Source: a bacterium
GTDB taxonomy: Bacteria > Sysuimicrobiota > Sysuimicrobiia > Sysuimicrobiales > Segetimicrobiaceae
Assembly: GCA_035307765.1 (NCBI GenBank)
Contig: DATGHU010000034.1
Location: forward strand, 1-64,000
Reading direction: 5' to 3'
Length of the DNA: 64,000 bases
The notes below the pieces were generated by a model. It did no database searches. It worked only from the letters and a program-made list of their open reading frames with translations, and had not been told where the DNA came from. The position numbers and the translations under genes are program-made. Shown here one piece after another: positions 7,354 through 15,152 of the stretch. The number at the start of each line of letters is the position of its first letter. Position 1 is the stretch's first letter.

Positions 7354-8574
7354 TCATCCGCCGAGCGGATCGACGGGCTGACCGTCCTCCCGCACCTCGA
7401 AGAAGAGGTGCGGCCCGGTGCTCCACCCGGTGCTGCCGATCCGGGCGATGATGGCGCCGCGCTGGACGTGGTCGCCCACGTGGACCAGCGAAGCCGAAAT
7501 ATGTGAGTAGGTCGTGGAGAGCCCGTTGCCGTGATCCAAGATCACGAGCATCCCGTACCCGCGCATCCAGCCGCTGAAGATCACCGTCCCATCGAGGACG
7601 GCCGCGATCGGCGCGCCGTAGGGGGCGGCGATGTCGATCCCGGTGTGGAACTCACGGGTGTGGAAGATGGGGTGGATCCGCCAACCGTACCCCGAGGAGA
7701 TTCGGCCCGTGATCGGCCACAGCAGGCCGCTGCGGAGAGTGAGAATCGGGCCCACGTGCCGCCCGCCCGCGGCGCGGATGATCTCCCTGATCCGCGCGGA
7801 CTCGGCCTCCAACTCTCGGATCGCCGCCTCCTGCGATGCGCGCTCGGTCCGAACCCGGTCGACCAGCTGCCGCCGTTCCACGGCCAAGCGGGCCGTTTCC
7901 GCCTTGTCGGTGATCCAGCGTGCTTGCTCCGCGCTCAACTGCTCCTGGTGGGACACCAGCGAAGCGCGGACGTCCTCCTGTTGCTGATGCTCGGAGGCGA
8001 CCTGGCGGTAGAGGGCGAGATCGTTATCGATGATCCGCGCGATGAGGTACGATCGGGTGATGAAGTCCCGGAAGTCCGTCGCGCCCAGGATCACATCCGC
8101 GTACCCGAGGGGTCCCTGCTCGTAGAACGCACGGACGCGAGCGCCCATCACGGTCTCATGGTGGGACAGGCGCGTCGTGACGGTCTGGAGAGTCTGGGTG
8201 GCGCTCGCCACCGCGTGCTCGGTCCCGGTGAGCGCCACGGTGGTCTGATTCAGGTGGGCGGTCGCCCGCTCAAGCCGCTCCTGAGCCCCCGAAAGCTGGG
8301 CCAGAGCCCATCGCTCCTCTCTCACCACTTCCGCCAACCGCCGCCGCCGCCAGGCAAGCTGCGCTTGGATCCGATCCAACGTAGTCGCGGGAGAGGAAGC
8401 AAGTGTCGGTCTGGAAGCGGGCGCGGCCGCGCTAAGTCGATGGGGGGCGGCGGCGGTCGGCCTGGGCAACCGAGGGGCGGATCCCATGACGGGAAGCGCG
8501 GTGAGCAACACCACCGTGACGGCGATCGCGCCGCGCCAAAAAGACCGGGTTCGCTCCCGCATCCAGTGCACCAT
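7354..8574 (-). CDS. EnvC-like M23 family protein with coiled coil
   Basis: A 406-residue exported protein. It starts with a basic N-region and a hydrophobic signal segment (AIAVTVVLLTALPVMG). A long coiled-coil follows, roughly residues 65-275, rich in Leu, Glu, Gln and Arg. The C-terminal LytM/M23 domain has FHTGIDIAAPYG (His and Asp zinc ligands) and HLFFEVREDG at the end. Many EnvC proteins are inactive activators of amidases, but the zinc ligands seen here look intact, so it could be a peptidoglycan endopeptidase. No ftsE/ftsX genes adjoin it. The start could be ATG 8574 or the second ATG at 8562; neither has a clear ribosome-binding site. Confidence 0.88.
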   Translation of the reverse strand: MVHWMRERTRSFWRGAIAVTVVLLTALPVMGSAPRLPRPTAAAPHRLSAAAPASRPTLASSPATTLDRIQAQLAWRRRRLAEVVREERWALAQLSGAQERLERATAHLNQTTVALTGTEHAVASATQTLQTVTTRLSHHETVMGARVRAFYEQGPLGYADVILGATDFRDFITRSYLIARIIDNDLALYRQVASEHQQQEDVRASLVSHQEQLSAEQARWITDKAETARLAVERRQLVDRVRTERASQEAAIRELEAESARIREIIRAAGGRHVGPILTLRSGLLWPITGRISSGYGWRIHPIFHTREFHTGIDIAAPYGAPIAAVLDGTVIFSGWMRGYGMLVILDHGNGLSTTYSHISASLVHVGDHVQRGAIIARIGSTGWSTGPHLFFEVREDGQPVDPLGG

Positions 8575-8847
8575 CAGTTACTGTGACGTAGCCGATCAGC
8601 AACGAGTTGTTTGTGAGCGCGATGTGGCGGCGGGGCGCCGATATCCCATTACACTGGGTGACGCGTATTCGCCGGCCACCGGGAAACTCCTCCCGCTCGG
8701 GAAACGCCGCCCGGCCCGGCGGATGGACAATTCCTGGGGCTCATCGACCGAGTCCACAAGGAAAACTATCGACCCCGTCGAAGGAACGCCCCGGACATCC
8801 TCGGAGAAACGAAATCCTTTCTTGGGCGGGAAAGGGGAGCTCAACGA

Positions 8848-9201
8848 ATGGCACGGAAAGCCACCCGACGCAAGGCCACCAAAAAGGCGGCGTCCCGGAA
8901 GCGTGTGACGCGGAGCCGGGCTGCCAGCCGCACGAAGCGTACGGTCCGCCGCGCGAAGCCCAGGCGGGCGGCCGTCAAAGCACGGGCGAAGGCCAAGCGG
9001 CCGGCCCGGAAGCGAGCCGTAGCCCGACCCAAGCCGAAGCCCGCGACATCCACCCTGGGGCAGATGCCCTTGGGAGGGTACACCCCTCCCCCGCCGATCT
9101 CCCCGATCGAGCCCATGCATTCGGATCCCTGGGGGCGGCCCGCCCCGGAACCGCACGAGGAGTCGAGCATGGACGACGACGAGGACGAAGAGCCGATGTA
9201 G
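8848..9201 (+). CDS. Histone H1-like Lys/Arg/Ala-rich protein with acidic tail
   Basis: A 117-residue protein preceded by a GGGGAG ribosome-binding site. Residues 1-66 are almost only Arg, Lys, Ala, Thr, Val and Pro (for example RKATKKAASRKR), a composition like bacterial histone H1-like or AlgP-type nucleoid proteins that bind DNA without a fixed fold. Residues 67-117 change to a proline-rich linker (GGYTPPPPISPIEP) and end with an acidic stretch (MDDDEDEEPM). The acidic end could shield or regulate the basic part. Low-complexity composition limits certainty, but the start, clean coding frame and following hairpin support a real gene. Confidence 0.75.
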   Translation: MARKATRRKATKKAASRKRVTRSRAASRTKRTVRRAKPRRAAVKARAKAKRPARKRAVARPKPKPATSTLGQMPLGGYTPPPPISPIEPMHSDPWGRPAPEPHEESSMDDDEDEEPM

Positions 9202-9221
9202 TGCGGTCACCCTCTGCGGCA

Positions 9222-9253
9222 CATCGGGCCGGCCCTTGGGGGCCGGCCCGATG
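9222..9253. terminator. Bidirectional hairpin between convergent genes
   Basis: Perfect 14-bp arms at 9222-9235 and 9240-9253 (CATCGGGCCGGCCC and its complement) with a 4-nt loop. It sits between the convergent histone-like and AstE-like genes, so it can end both transcripts; there is no U-tract on either side. Confidence 0.65.
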
Positions 9254-9281
9254 CGTTGGTGCGGGTGACGCCGACGATGCC

Positions 9282-10232
9282 CTATCCCAGGGCGCCGACG
9301 GCGAACATCGGGTCGCCCGGGTTCGTGGCCGGCGTGGTCACGGTGAAGAGGACGACCCCTGCCCCCGGGGCCGTGATCTTCCCGAGCGCCCGTCCGAAAT
9401 AGTCACGGGTCTCCCCCACCACCTGCCCCTGCGCCACCTGATCTCCCGGCGCGACCGTCGGGTAGAACAGTCCCCGATGCTCCGACGTCACCCAGTGGAA
9501 CTTGGACAAGACCACTACCGGGGCCACGGGGTCGGGGGACCCTTCGACCATCCCGAGGTGCCGCAACACGTTTCGGAGTCCGCGGAGATGGACTTGGAGG
9601 GACTCGTCGTCGAGCCGCCCCTGACCCCCCGCCTCCGTCAGGATCGCCGGGATCTTGCGCTGTGCGGCCGCACCATAGGTGCCTCCCGACACCCTGCCGC
9701 GGACGACATACCGGATTCCGTACACGCGGGCCAGCGCGAGGGTTTGGGCATCGACCCCCGGGTCCCCCGTCTCGGCGAGGATCGTGAAGGGCACCAGCGC
9801 CTCATTGATGTCCCCCCCGTGCAGATCCACGAAGACGTCCGCACGGGAGATGACCTGGGTGAAAAGCGTGTGCGCCAAGCGCTCGCTGGCCGTCCCTTCG
9901 GGGTTGCCCGGGAAGACCCGGTTGGGGTTCTTGCCGTCGAGCGGGCAGATGTAGATGTTGCGCCCCTGAAAAGCCGGCACGTCGACGATGTGGACGACGA
10001 TCACCGACCCGTGCAGGGTCGCCGGCTCGAGCGCACCCGCGGTTCTGATCGCGGCCTCGATACCCGGATACTCGCCCCCGTGGACGCCCGCCGTGATGCT
10101 GAGCAGCGGCCCGGGCTGTGCCCCGCACGCCAGCGTGACCGGCATCTGGATCGGCGTCCCCGGAACCTCCAGCCATCCGGTCACCTTGGTCCCGGGCTCC
10201 GCCCGGAGCGAACCCACCTCGAGCGTCTTCAC
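9282..10232 (-). CDS. AstE/AspA-family zinc deacylase
   Basis: A 316-residue M14-like metalloenzyme of the succinylglutamate desuccinylase/aspartoacylase family, which hydrolyses N-acyl amino acids. The zinc site is GVHGGEYPGIEAA (His and Glu) and DLHGGDINE (second His). TEAGGQG is the region expected to hold the general base. The C-terminal part (APVVVLSKFHWV onward) is the beta-rich lid found in this family. GTG 10232 overlaps the lipB stop (GTGA), so it is translated from the same message as lipB. The acyl substrate cannot be inferred; other arginine succinyltransferase genes are absent. Confidence 0.85.
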   Translation of the reverse strand: MKTLEVGSLRAEPGTKVTGWLEVPGTPIQMPVTLACGAQPGPLLSITAGVHGGEYPGIEAAIRTAGALEPATLHGSVIVVHIVDVPAFQGRNIYICPLDGKNPNRVFPGNPEGTASERLAHTLFTQVISRADVFVDLHGGDINEALVPFTILAETGDPGVDAQTLALARVYGIRYVVRGRVSGGTYGAAAQRKIPAILTEAGGQGRLDDESLQVHLRGLRNVLRHLGMVEGSPDPVAPVVVLSKFHWVTSEHRGLFYPTVAPGDQVAQGQVVGETRDYFGRALGKITAPGAGVVLFTVTTPATNPGDPMFAVGALG

Positions 10233-11023
10233 CGCGTCCCCCCTTCATTGGCGATCTCCTGAGAGGTTCGTGCCGTCGCCGGTCCGATCCCCTCTCCCCA
10301 CCCCGACGACGCGGCCTCGCCGATCCTCGACCGAATCGACTCCACCGGCATCGGCGCAAACTCCACCGCCAGCAGCGCGCTGAGCGCTCGGACAACCGTC
10401 GGCGCGACCTCCTCCACCGACACCGGCCGCCCGAGCAGGCGGGCCATGCTCGTCACCGGCTTCCCCAACCCGCATGGATTGATGAGGGTAAAGTCGTCCA
10501 GGTGGGGAGCCACGTTTAGGGCAAACCCGTGCATCGTGACCTTGCGCTTGACGGCCACCCCGATCGCCGCGATCTTCGCCTCTCCCACCCACACACCCGG
10601 ATACCCCCGCAGGCGATGAGCGACGATGCCGTAGGTCCCCAGCGCGTTGATCAACGCGGCTTCCAGCAGGCGGATGTAGCGGACGACGTCTTCGTCGAGC
10701 GCGCGCAGGTTGAGGATGGGGTACCCGACCAGCTGGCCGGGCCCGTGATAGGTCACATCCCCTCCCCGCTCGATCTCGTAGACGTCGATCCCCCGCGCGG
10801 CCAGCAGCGAGCGCGACACAAGCACGTTTGCCGGCCGGCCGGCCCGCCCGATCGTGATCACGGGCGGGTGCTCGACGAGGATGAGAGTATCCTCGATTCG
10901 ATCCGCCTGGCGGGCGGCGACGAGCGCGCGCTGCAGCGCCCATGCCTCCCGGTACGAAAGGCGGCCGCAGCTGAGCAGCCATCCGGTCCGCACGTGGGGC
11001 CGCGTCAGCGCTTCCCCGGCCAC
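10229..11023 (-). CDS. lipB: Octanoyl-[acyl-carrier protein]:protein transferase
   Basis: LipB moves the octanoyl group from acyl carrier protein to lipoyl domains of 2-oxoacid dehydrogenases and GcvH, the first step of lipoate synthesis. Motifs are RGGDVTYHGPGQLVGYPI (substrate loop), GVWVGEAKIAAIGVAV containing the catalytic lysine, MHGFALNV, and LINPCGL with the acyl-thioester cysteine. At 264 residues it has a C-terminal tail slightly longer than usual. It overlaps the DUF4149 gene by 19 nt and the AstE-like gene by 4 nt. The E1 alpha/beta pair at 50-52 kb is a plausible part of a lipoate-dependent complex. Confidence 0.95.
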   Translation of the reverse strand: MAGEALTRPHVRTGWLLSCGRLSYREAWALQRALVAARQADRIEDTLILVEHPPVITIGRAGRPANVLVSRSLLAARGIDVYEIERGGDVTYHGPGQLVGYPILNLRALDEDVVRYIRLLEAALINALGTYGIVAHRLRGYPGVWVGEAKIAAIGVAVKRKVTMHGFALNVAPHLDDFTLINPCGLGKPVTSMARLLGRPVSVEEVAPTVVRALSALLAVEFAPMPVESIRSRIGEAASSGWGEGIGPATARTSQEIANEGGTR

Positions 11024-11460
11024 GCCTGGCCGGCCAGCAGCACCATCCCGCCGACAAGGACGATGAGCTCAAGTGCCGCGTAGGCGGCGTGCAGCTGGCG
11101 GATCGAGGCGTACCGCGGATCGACGGTGCGGTTGACGAAATCGAGCCCCTGCGCCAGGCGAGTGATCGCCGGGGCGAGGAACGCGCCCTGCACGGTCACG
11201 ATGGCCAGCATCAACGCGACGAGTCCGACCGCCCACCGGGGGGCGGCCGCGACCAGGGACGCGATCACGACAATCGCGCCGATGATCCACTCGGCCCAAA
11301 CCCATCGGGTGATGACCAGTTGCCCCAGCGCCACCGCCTGGTTTCGGGTGATGACCCCGCTGCCGAACCGCAGGGGCGCCTCAATAAAGTCTAAGGACAC
11401 CATCCCCCCGATCCAGACCGCCAACGCCAGCACCCGGATCACCGCCGCCCAGTTGGCCAT
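11005..11460 (-). CDS. DUF4149-type four-helix membrane protein
   Basis: A 151-residue integral membrane protein with four predicted helices: about residues 6-26 (AAVIRVLALAVWIGGMVSLD), 50-72, 74-95 and 125-145. The first helix carries the WxGG motif and the last LVGGMVLLAGQAW. Such proteins resemble DUF4149/TMEM205-like families of unknown function. It lies directly downstream of the FTR1 gene (12-bp gap) and upstream of lipB, so it is probably co-transcribed with the iron permease. No redox or metal ligand pattern is obvious beyond scattered histidine and tryptophan. Confidence 0.75.
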   Translation of the reverse strand: MANWAAVIRVLALAVWIGGMVSLDFIEAPLRFGSGVITRNQAVALGQLVITRWVWAEWIIGAIVVIASLVAAAPRWAVGLVALMLAIVTVQGAFLAPAITRLAQGLDFVNRTVDPRYASIRQLHAAYAALELIVLVGGMVLLAGQAWPGKR

Positions 11461-11472
11461 CGCCGTCTCACC

Positions 11473-12336
11473 TCAGCCCTTGGGGTGGGCCGGGGCGTCC
11501 GCCCGCCGCACGCCGTCCGTTCCCGGCCTGCCCGCCGGGACCGCCGGCGGCCGGACGTAGGACCATCCCACCACCGCGAGGTAGGCGAGGTACATCGCCA
11601 CCTGCAGCAGCGACGGCGTGCTGATGTACCCAAACACCGCCTGGAGCAGGCTCCCCAGCACCGAGGTTTCGGGTATCGCCGCGTGCATATCCCAGAGGTG
11701 GGCAACGAGCGGGGGCAGGATCGCCGCCTCTTGGAACTCCCCGACTCCGCGGGCGAGGAGGCCCGCTCCCACCAGCAGCAGCAACACGCTGGTTACGTTA
11801 AAGAAGGTGCGGAGGTCGAGGCGGCGGCTCCCGCGATAGATGAGCGCCCCCAACACCACCGCGCAGGCCAGCCCGAGGATGGCCCCGCTCAACGCGAGGA
11901 TCGGAGATGATGCCCGGACCGTCGCGAACAGGAACAGCGCTGTCTCGATTCCCTCCCGACCAACCGACACGACGGTGAGCGCCACGAGCGCCCCCCGCGA
12001 TCCGGTCCGAAGGGCATCGCCGAGGCGTGAGTGCAGCTCGCTGCGGATCGTCGCCGCCTGTCGGCGCATCCAGAACACCATGTACGTGAGGACGCCCACG
12101 GCGGTGATCATGGCCACGCCCTCGAACAGCTGCTCGGCGCGGCCTCGAAACTCCCCGGCCGTCACCAAAATGACCCCTCCGGCCAGCAGGCTGAGGGCCA
12201 CCGCGCCAGCCACGCCGGTCCAGATCGCGCCGAACTCTCGCCGCTTCCCCGTCCGGGCGAGAAAGGCCAAGATGATGCCCACGATAAGCGACATCTCCAG
12301 CCCCTCACGAAGTGCGATCAGGAAAGCGCTGAACAC
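11473..12336 (-). CDS. FTR1-family high-affinity iron permease
   Basis: A 287-residue, seven-helix membrane permease of the FTR1/EfeU type. Both REXXE iron-passage motifs are present: Arg10-Glu11-Gly-Leu-Glu14 in the first helix and Arg127-Glu128-Gly-Ile-Glu131 in the fourth. Translation starts at GTG 12336 with GGGAGG upstream, and the REGLE motif so close to the N-terminus fixes this start. The companion EfeO/EfeB lipoprotein and peroxidase are missing, so it may take up Fe(III) or Fe(II) with unlinked partners. The promoter region carries a DtxR/IdeR-like sequence (see that entry), suggesting iron repression. Confidence 0.92.
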   Translation of the reverse strand: MFSAFLIALREGLEMSLIVGIILAFLARTGKRREFGAIWTGVAGAVALSLLAGGVILVTAGEFRGRAEQLFEGVAMITAVGVLTYMVFWMRRQAATIRSELHSRLGDALRTGSRGALVALTVVSVGREGIETALFLFATVRASSPILALSGAILGLACAVVLGALIYRGSRRLDLRTFFNVTSVLLLLVGAGLLARGVGEFQEAAILPPLVAHLWDMHAAIPETSVLGSLLQAVFGYISTPSLLQVAMYLAYLAVVGWSYVRPPAVPAGRPGTDGVRRADAPAHPKG

Positions 12337-12360
12337 CGACTTTCGACCTCCCTTGGATCG

Positions 12361-12389
12361 ATTATATTGTTAAGTTAGCCAATCAACAA
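12361..12389 (-). promoter_or_regulatory. ftr1 promoter with possible DtxR/IdeR-like operator
   Basis: On the minus strand TTGTTG (12384-12389) is 17 bp from a perfect TATAAT (12361-12366), leaving a leader of about 18 nt. The plus strand over the spacer reads TTAAGTTAGCC, close to one half of the IdeR iron box TTAGGTTAGCC. The outer edges TTGTT/AACAA are symmetric. Confidence 0.6.
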
Positions 12390-12628
12390 TCCCTGCCCGA
12401 GTGAGGGTAGCCCAACCCGCGCGGAGTGTCAAGAAACGGCTCAGGTTTCATCACGCGAACCGGCACCGGCTGACCTCGCTCCGTTTCCCGCCCCTACCAA
12501 ACGTTGAGCGGCGGCGGGCCCTGATCCGGTTCCCGCCCCGGCGGGAAGAAGAGCGGTCTCCGTGCGCGCCGCCCCTTCTCGCCACCGTCGGCGGGCGATC
12601 TCCCGAGAAGCCGCCGAGCAGAGCCCGC

Positions 12629-13204
12629 TCAGGGTTTGGGCAGGGTCACGGCCGGCGCCGTTCCGGCTGAGGGCGCCGCCTCGAAGTACGGGCGGGGGGA
12701 GAAGCCCCCGAGGGCGGCGATCAACGAACCGGGCACCTGCTGCACCACCGTGTTGTAGGCCATCACGCGGTCGTTGTAGCGGCGGCGCTCGACGGCGATC
12801 CGATTCTCGGTGCCCGCCAGCTCATCCATCAGCCGGGCTATCGTCTCCGAGCTGCGAAGTTGAGGGGACGCCTCGACGATCCCGAGCAGACGCCCCAGCG
12901 GGCGCTCGATCGCGTTCGCCGCCCGCACACGAGCCTCCGACCCCGCGGGCGCCCGCAGATACGCGGTCCGCGCCTCGGCGAGGGCCTCGAACACGGTGCG
13001 CTCCTGGACGAGCACGCCGCGGGCGGCGTCCTCCAAGTTCGGCACGAGGTCCACGCGGCGCTGGTACTGCGCCTCCACCTGCGCCCATTGCGCATCGACG
13101 GCCAGGCGTGCCCCCACCAGATGGTTGTAGGATTGGATCGTCCATCCCGCGACGGCGACCGTCACCGCGGCGATGAGCGCGGTGGTGCGGGCGAGCGGGC
13201 TCAT
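12629..13204 (-). CDS. LemA-family protein, second copy
   Basis: A 191-residue LemA protein: an N-terminal membrane helix (LARTTALIAAVTVAVAGW) followed by a long helical bundle with YNHLVGARLAVDAQWAQV and RRVDLVPNLED near residues 27-60. The ending YNTVVQQVPGSLIA plus RPYFEA is typical. LemA is an N-out membrane protein of unknown biochemistry. ATG 13204 overlaps the upstream TPM gene stop (ATGA). It is the last gene of a five-gene ctpA-lemA-tpm-tpm-lemA run. It differs clearly from the first LemA copy in this cluster, so the duplication is old. Confidence 0.9.
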   Translation of the reverse strand: MSPLARTTALIAAVTVAVAGWTIQSYNHLVGARLAVDAQWAQVEAQYQRRVDLVPNLEDAARGVLVQERTVFEALAEARTAYLRAPAGSEARVRAANAIERPLGRLLGIVEASPQLRSSETIARLMDELAGTENRIAVERRRYNDRVMAYNTVVQQVPGSLIAALGGFSPRPYFEAAPSAGTAPAVTLPKP

Positions 13205-13629
13205 CGGTCGCCGGTGGGCGCCTCCCGCCGGTTCGGAGCGTGGTGCGCGGTGCGGATGCACGTGGCGACGGCGGCGACCCCTCGGAGCAGCGCCTCCCCG
13301 TACCGGCCGGCCCGAAGCTCCGGGACCATCACCTCGGTGATGATGCGCCCCGCCGCCGCCGCGCTGATCGCGCTCTCCAACCCCCGCCCCACCTCGATGC
13401 GCACCTGGCGGCGGTCCACCACAACGAGGATCAGGACGCCGTCGTGGCGCTCCCGCTTCCCGACTCCGAGATGGTTGAAGTAGGCGGTCGCGAACCCCTC
13501 GAGATCATCGACGTGCCGCACGATCAGCGTGGCGATCTCCGCCCCGGTCTCGCGCTCCACGGCCTCGACGAGATGCCGGAGATGGAGCTTCTCCGTTTGG
13601 GTCAGCGCTCGATGCATCGGCGATGGCAT
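13201..13629 (-). CDS. TPM-domain protein without membrane anchor
   Basis: A 142-residue protein consisting almost only of a TPM (TLP18.3/Psb32/MOLO-1) domain: ETGAEIATLIVRHVDD, FNHLGVGKRERHDGVLILVV, and RQVRIEVGRGLE near residues 80-95. In plants related domains have been tied to photosystem II repair. There is no signal peptide or transmembrane segment, unlike the neighbouring YgcG-type protein. ATG 13629 follows the upstream gene by 3 bp and its stop overlaps the downstream lemA. Together with LemA it probably forms a membrane-associated complex. Function is unknown. Confidence 0.85.
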   Translation of the reverse strand: MPSPMHRALTQTEKLHLRHLVEAVERETGAEIATLIVRHVDDLEGFATAYFNHLGVGKRERHDGVLILVVVDRRQVRIEVGRGLESAISAAAAGRIITEVMVPELRAGRYGEALLRGVAAVATCIRTAHHAPNRREAPTGDR

Positions 13630-13632
13630 CTG

Positions 13633-14523
13633 CTACCATCCCCCCGACGCGCCGCCGCCCCCGGACGCGCCACCGCCAAACCCGCCGAACCCCCCGCCCC
13701 CCGAAAATCCGCCGCTCCCCCACCCTCCCCCGCCTACCCACAGCGGGCCGGGGATCCACATCCGGCCGCGCTGGCCGACGCCCTTCTCGCGGTATCCGCA
13801 GCGCGGACAGACCCACGCCTGCACCCGATGCGCACCGACGACGCCGACTGGATCCTCACTCTGTCTCAAGCGGGTCCCGCAGCGGGGGCAGCGTTGGGAC
13901 TGGGCCCGTCCCATGGCGAACGTCGCGCCGACAAAGATCAAGAACAGGAGAAGAGGAAACGCCGCCGGCCCGCGGCCGGTCGGCGGGGAGACAGCCGCGG
14001 ACGGCCCGCCGGGCTGTTCCGGCGAAGAGGAGGCCGCGCCGAGCAGCCGCATCATCTGGTCGACGGCACCGTTCAGGCCGTCCCCGTATTGTCCCGCCCG
14101 AAACGCGGGTGCGATCGTGGTGCGGATGATGTCTCCGGCGTCGCCATCGGTGATCTTGCCCTCCAGGCCATACCCGACTTCGATCCGCACCTGGCGCTCC
14201 TTGACCCCGATCACCAGCAGGACGCCGGTGTCCTTGCCCCGCTTCCCGACTTTCCACGATTCCTCCAGCCGCACCGCAAACGCGTCGATCGGGGAGCCCC
14301 CCAGGTCGGGGAAGATGGCGACGGCGATCTGGTTCCCCGTTGTCTGGTCGTACTGGGCGAGCCGCTGGTCGAGCGCCGCGCGTGTGGGCGGATCGAGCAG
14401 GTGGGCGAAATCGCTGACATAGCCGGTGGGCTTCGGAAGGGCCGGCGCGGCGTGCGCGAGGACCGCGGGGCCGCCGAGCGCCAGCAGGATCAAGACCGCG
14501 GCGAGGACGCTCCGTCCCCGCAC
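13633..14523 (-). CDS. YgcG-type TPM protein with zinc ribbon and glycine-rich tail
   Basis: A 296-residue membrane protein. Order: signal peptide (1-26), TPM domain (about 33-165, with PTGYVSDFAHLLD and RQVRIEVGYGLEGKITDGD), one membrane helix (188-204), a zinc ribbon with Cys212, Cys215, Cys239 and Cys242 (CPRCG twice), and a Gly/Ser/Trp-rich tail from about 255 to the end. The TPM domain is therefore outside and the zinc ribbon inside the cell. It lies 2 bp after the first lemA and 3 bp before the second TPM gene. YgcG/LemA pairs are common, but the zinc ribbon inserted here is less so. Confidence 0.87.
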   Translation of the reverse strand: MRGRSVLAAVLILLALGGPAVLAHAAPALPKPTGYVSDFAHLLDPPTRAALDQRLAQYDQTTGNQIAVAIFPDLGGSPIDAFAVRLEESWKVGKRGKDTGVLLVIGVKERQVRIEVGYGLEGKITDGDAGDIIRTTIAPAFRAGQYGDGLNGAVDQMMRLLGAASSSPEQPGGPSAAVSPPTGRGPAAFPLLLFLIFVGATFAMGRAQSQRCPRCGTRLRQSEDPVGVVGAHRVQAWVCPRCGYREKGVGQRGRMWIPGPLWVGGGGWGSGGFSGGGGFGGFGGGASGGGGASGGW

Positions 14524-14525
14524 GG

Positions 14526-15110
14526 TCAGGGTTTCGCGGGAACGGAGAGGTTGACCCGTGGCGCCTGCTCGGCTCCGGCTTGCGCCTGGAAGTAGGGACG
14601 GGGGTGGAAGCCCATCGCACCGGCGAGCATCGTCGTCGGGAACGACTGGACCATCGTATCGTAGGCCTGCACCGCGGTGTTGTAGCCGCGACGGGCGTAG
14701 GCGACCTGATTTTCGGTCGAGGCGAGTTCCCGCATCAGCCCCTGCACCGTCTCATTGCTGCGCAGCACGGGGTAGTTCTCCACGATGACGAGCAGGCGGG
14801 CGATCGCGCTTTCGTACTGATTCGCGGCATCGACGCGCCCGGGCGTCCCGGGGCTCGTGCCTGCGTACCGGGTCCTGGCCTCGGCGATGGCGCCGAATAC
14901 GGCGCGTTCCTGACTGAGCACCGCCTTGGTCGACTCGACCAGATTGGGAATCAAGTCGAACCGCCGCTGCAGCTGGGTCTCCACCTCGGCCTGCGCGGCG
15001 CTGACCTGCTGGTTGGCCTGGACGAGATGGTTGTAGGTGCCGGCGAGCGTTCCGTAGATCAACACCGCGGCCACCACGATCACGATTCCCGCGACGGCCG
15101 CCCCTCGCAC
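14526..15110 (-). CDS. LemA-family protein, first copy
   Basis: A 194-residue LemA protein with a membrane helix (AGIVIVVAAVLIYGTLAG), then the canonical YNHLVQANQQVSAAQAEV and RRFDLIPNLVESTKA segments, and LVIVENYPVLRSNE. It ends with the LemA-typical MGFHPRPYFQAQ. It precedes the YgcG-type TPM gene by 2 bp, the usual LemA-TPM pairing, and follows the S41 protease by 42 bp. The shared operon suggests an envelope quality-control module, an inference from gene order only. Confidence 0.92.
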   Translation of the reverse strand: MRGAAVAGIVIVVAAVLIYGTLAGTYNHLVQANQQVSAAQAEVETQLQRRFDLIPNLVESTKAVLSQERAVFGAIAEARTRYAGTSPGTPGRVDAANQYESAIARLLVIVENYPVLRSNETVQGLMRELASTENQVAYARRGYNTAVQAYDTMVQSFPTTMLAGAMGFHPRPYFQAQAGAEQAPRVNLSVPAKP

Positions 15111-15152
15111 CTCGACGTTCCCCCCTCTCGAACCCCACCCAGCGCGTGGCGC

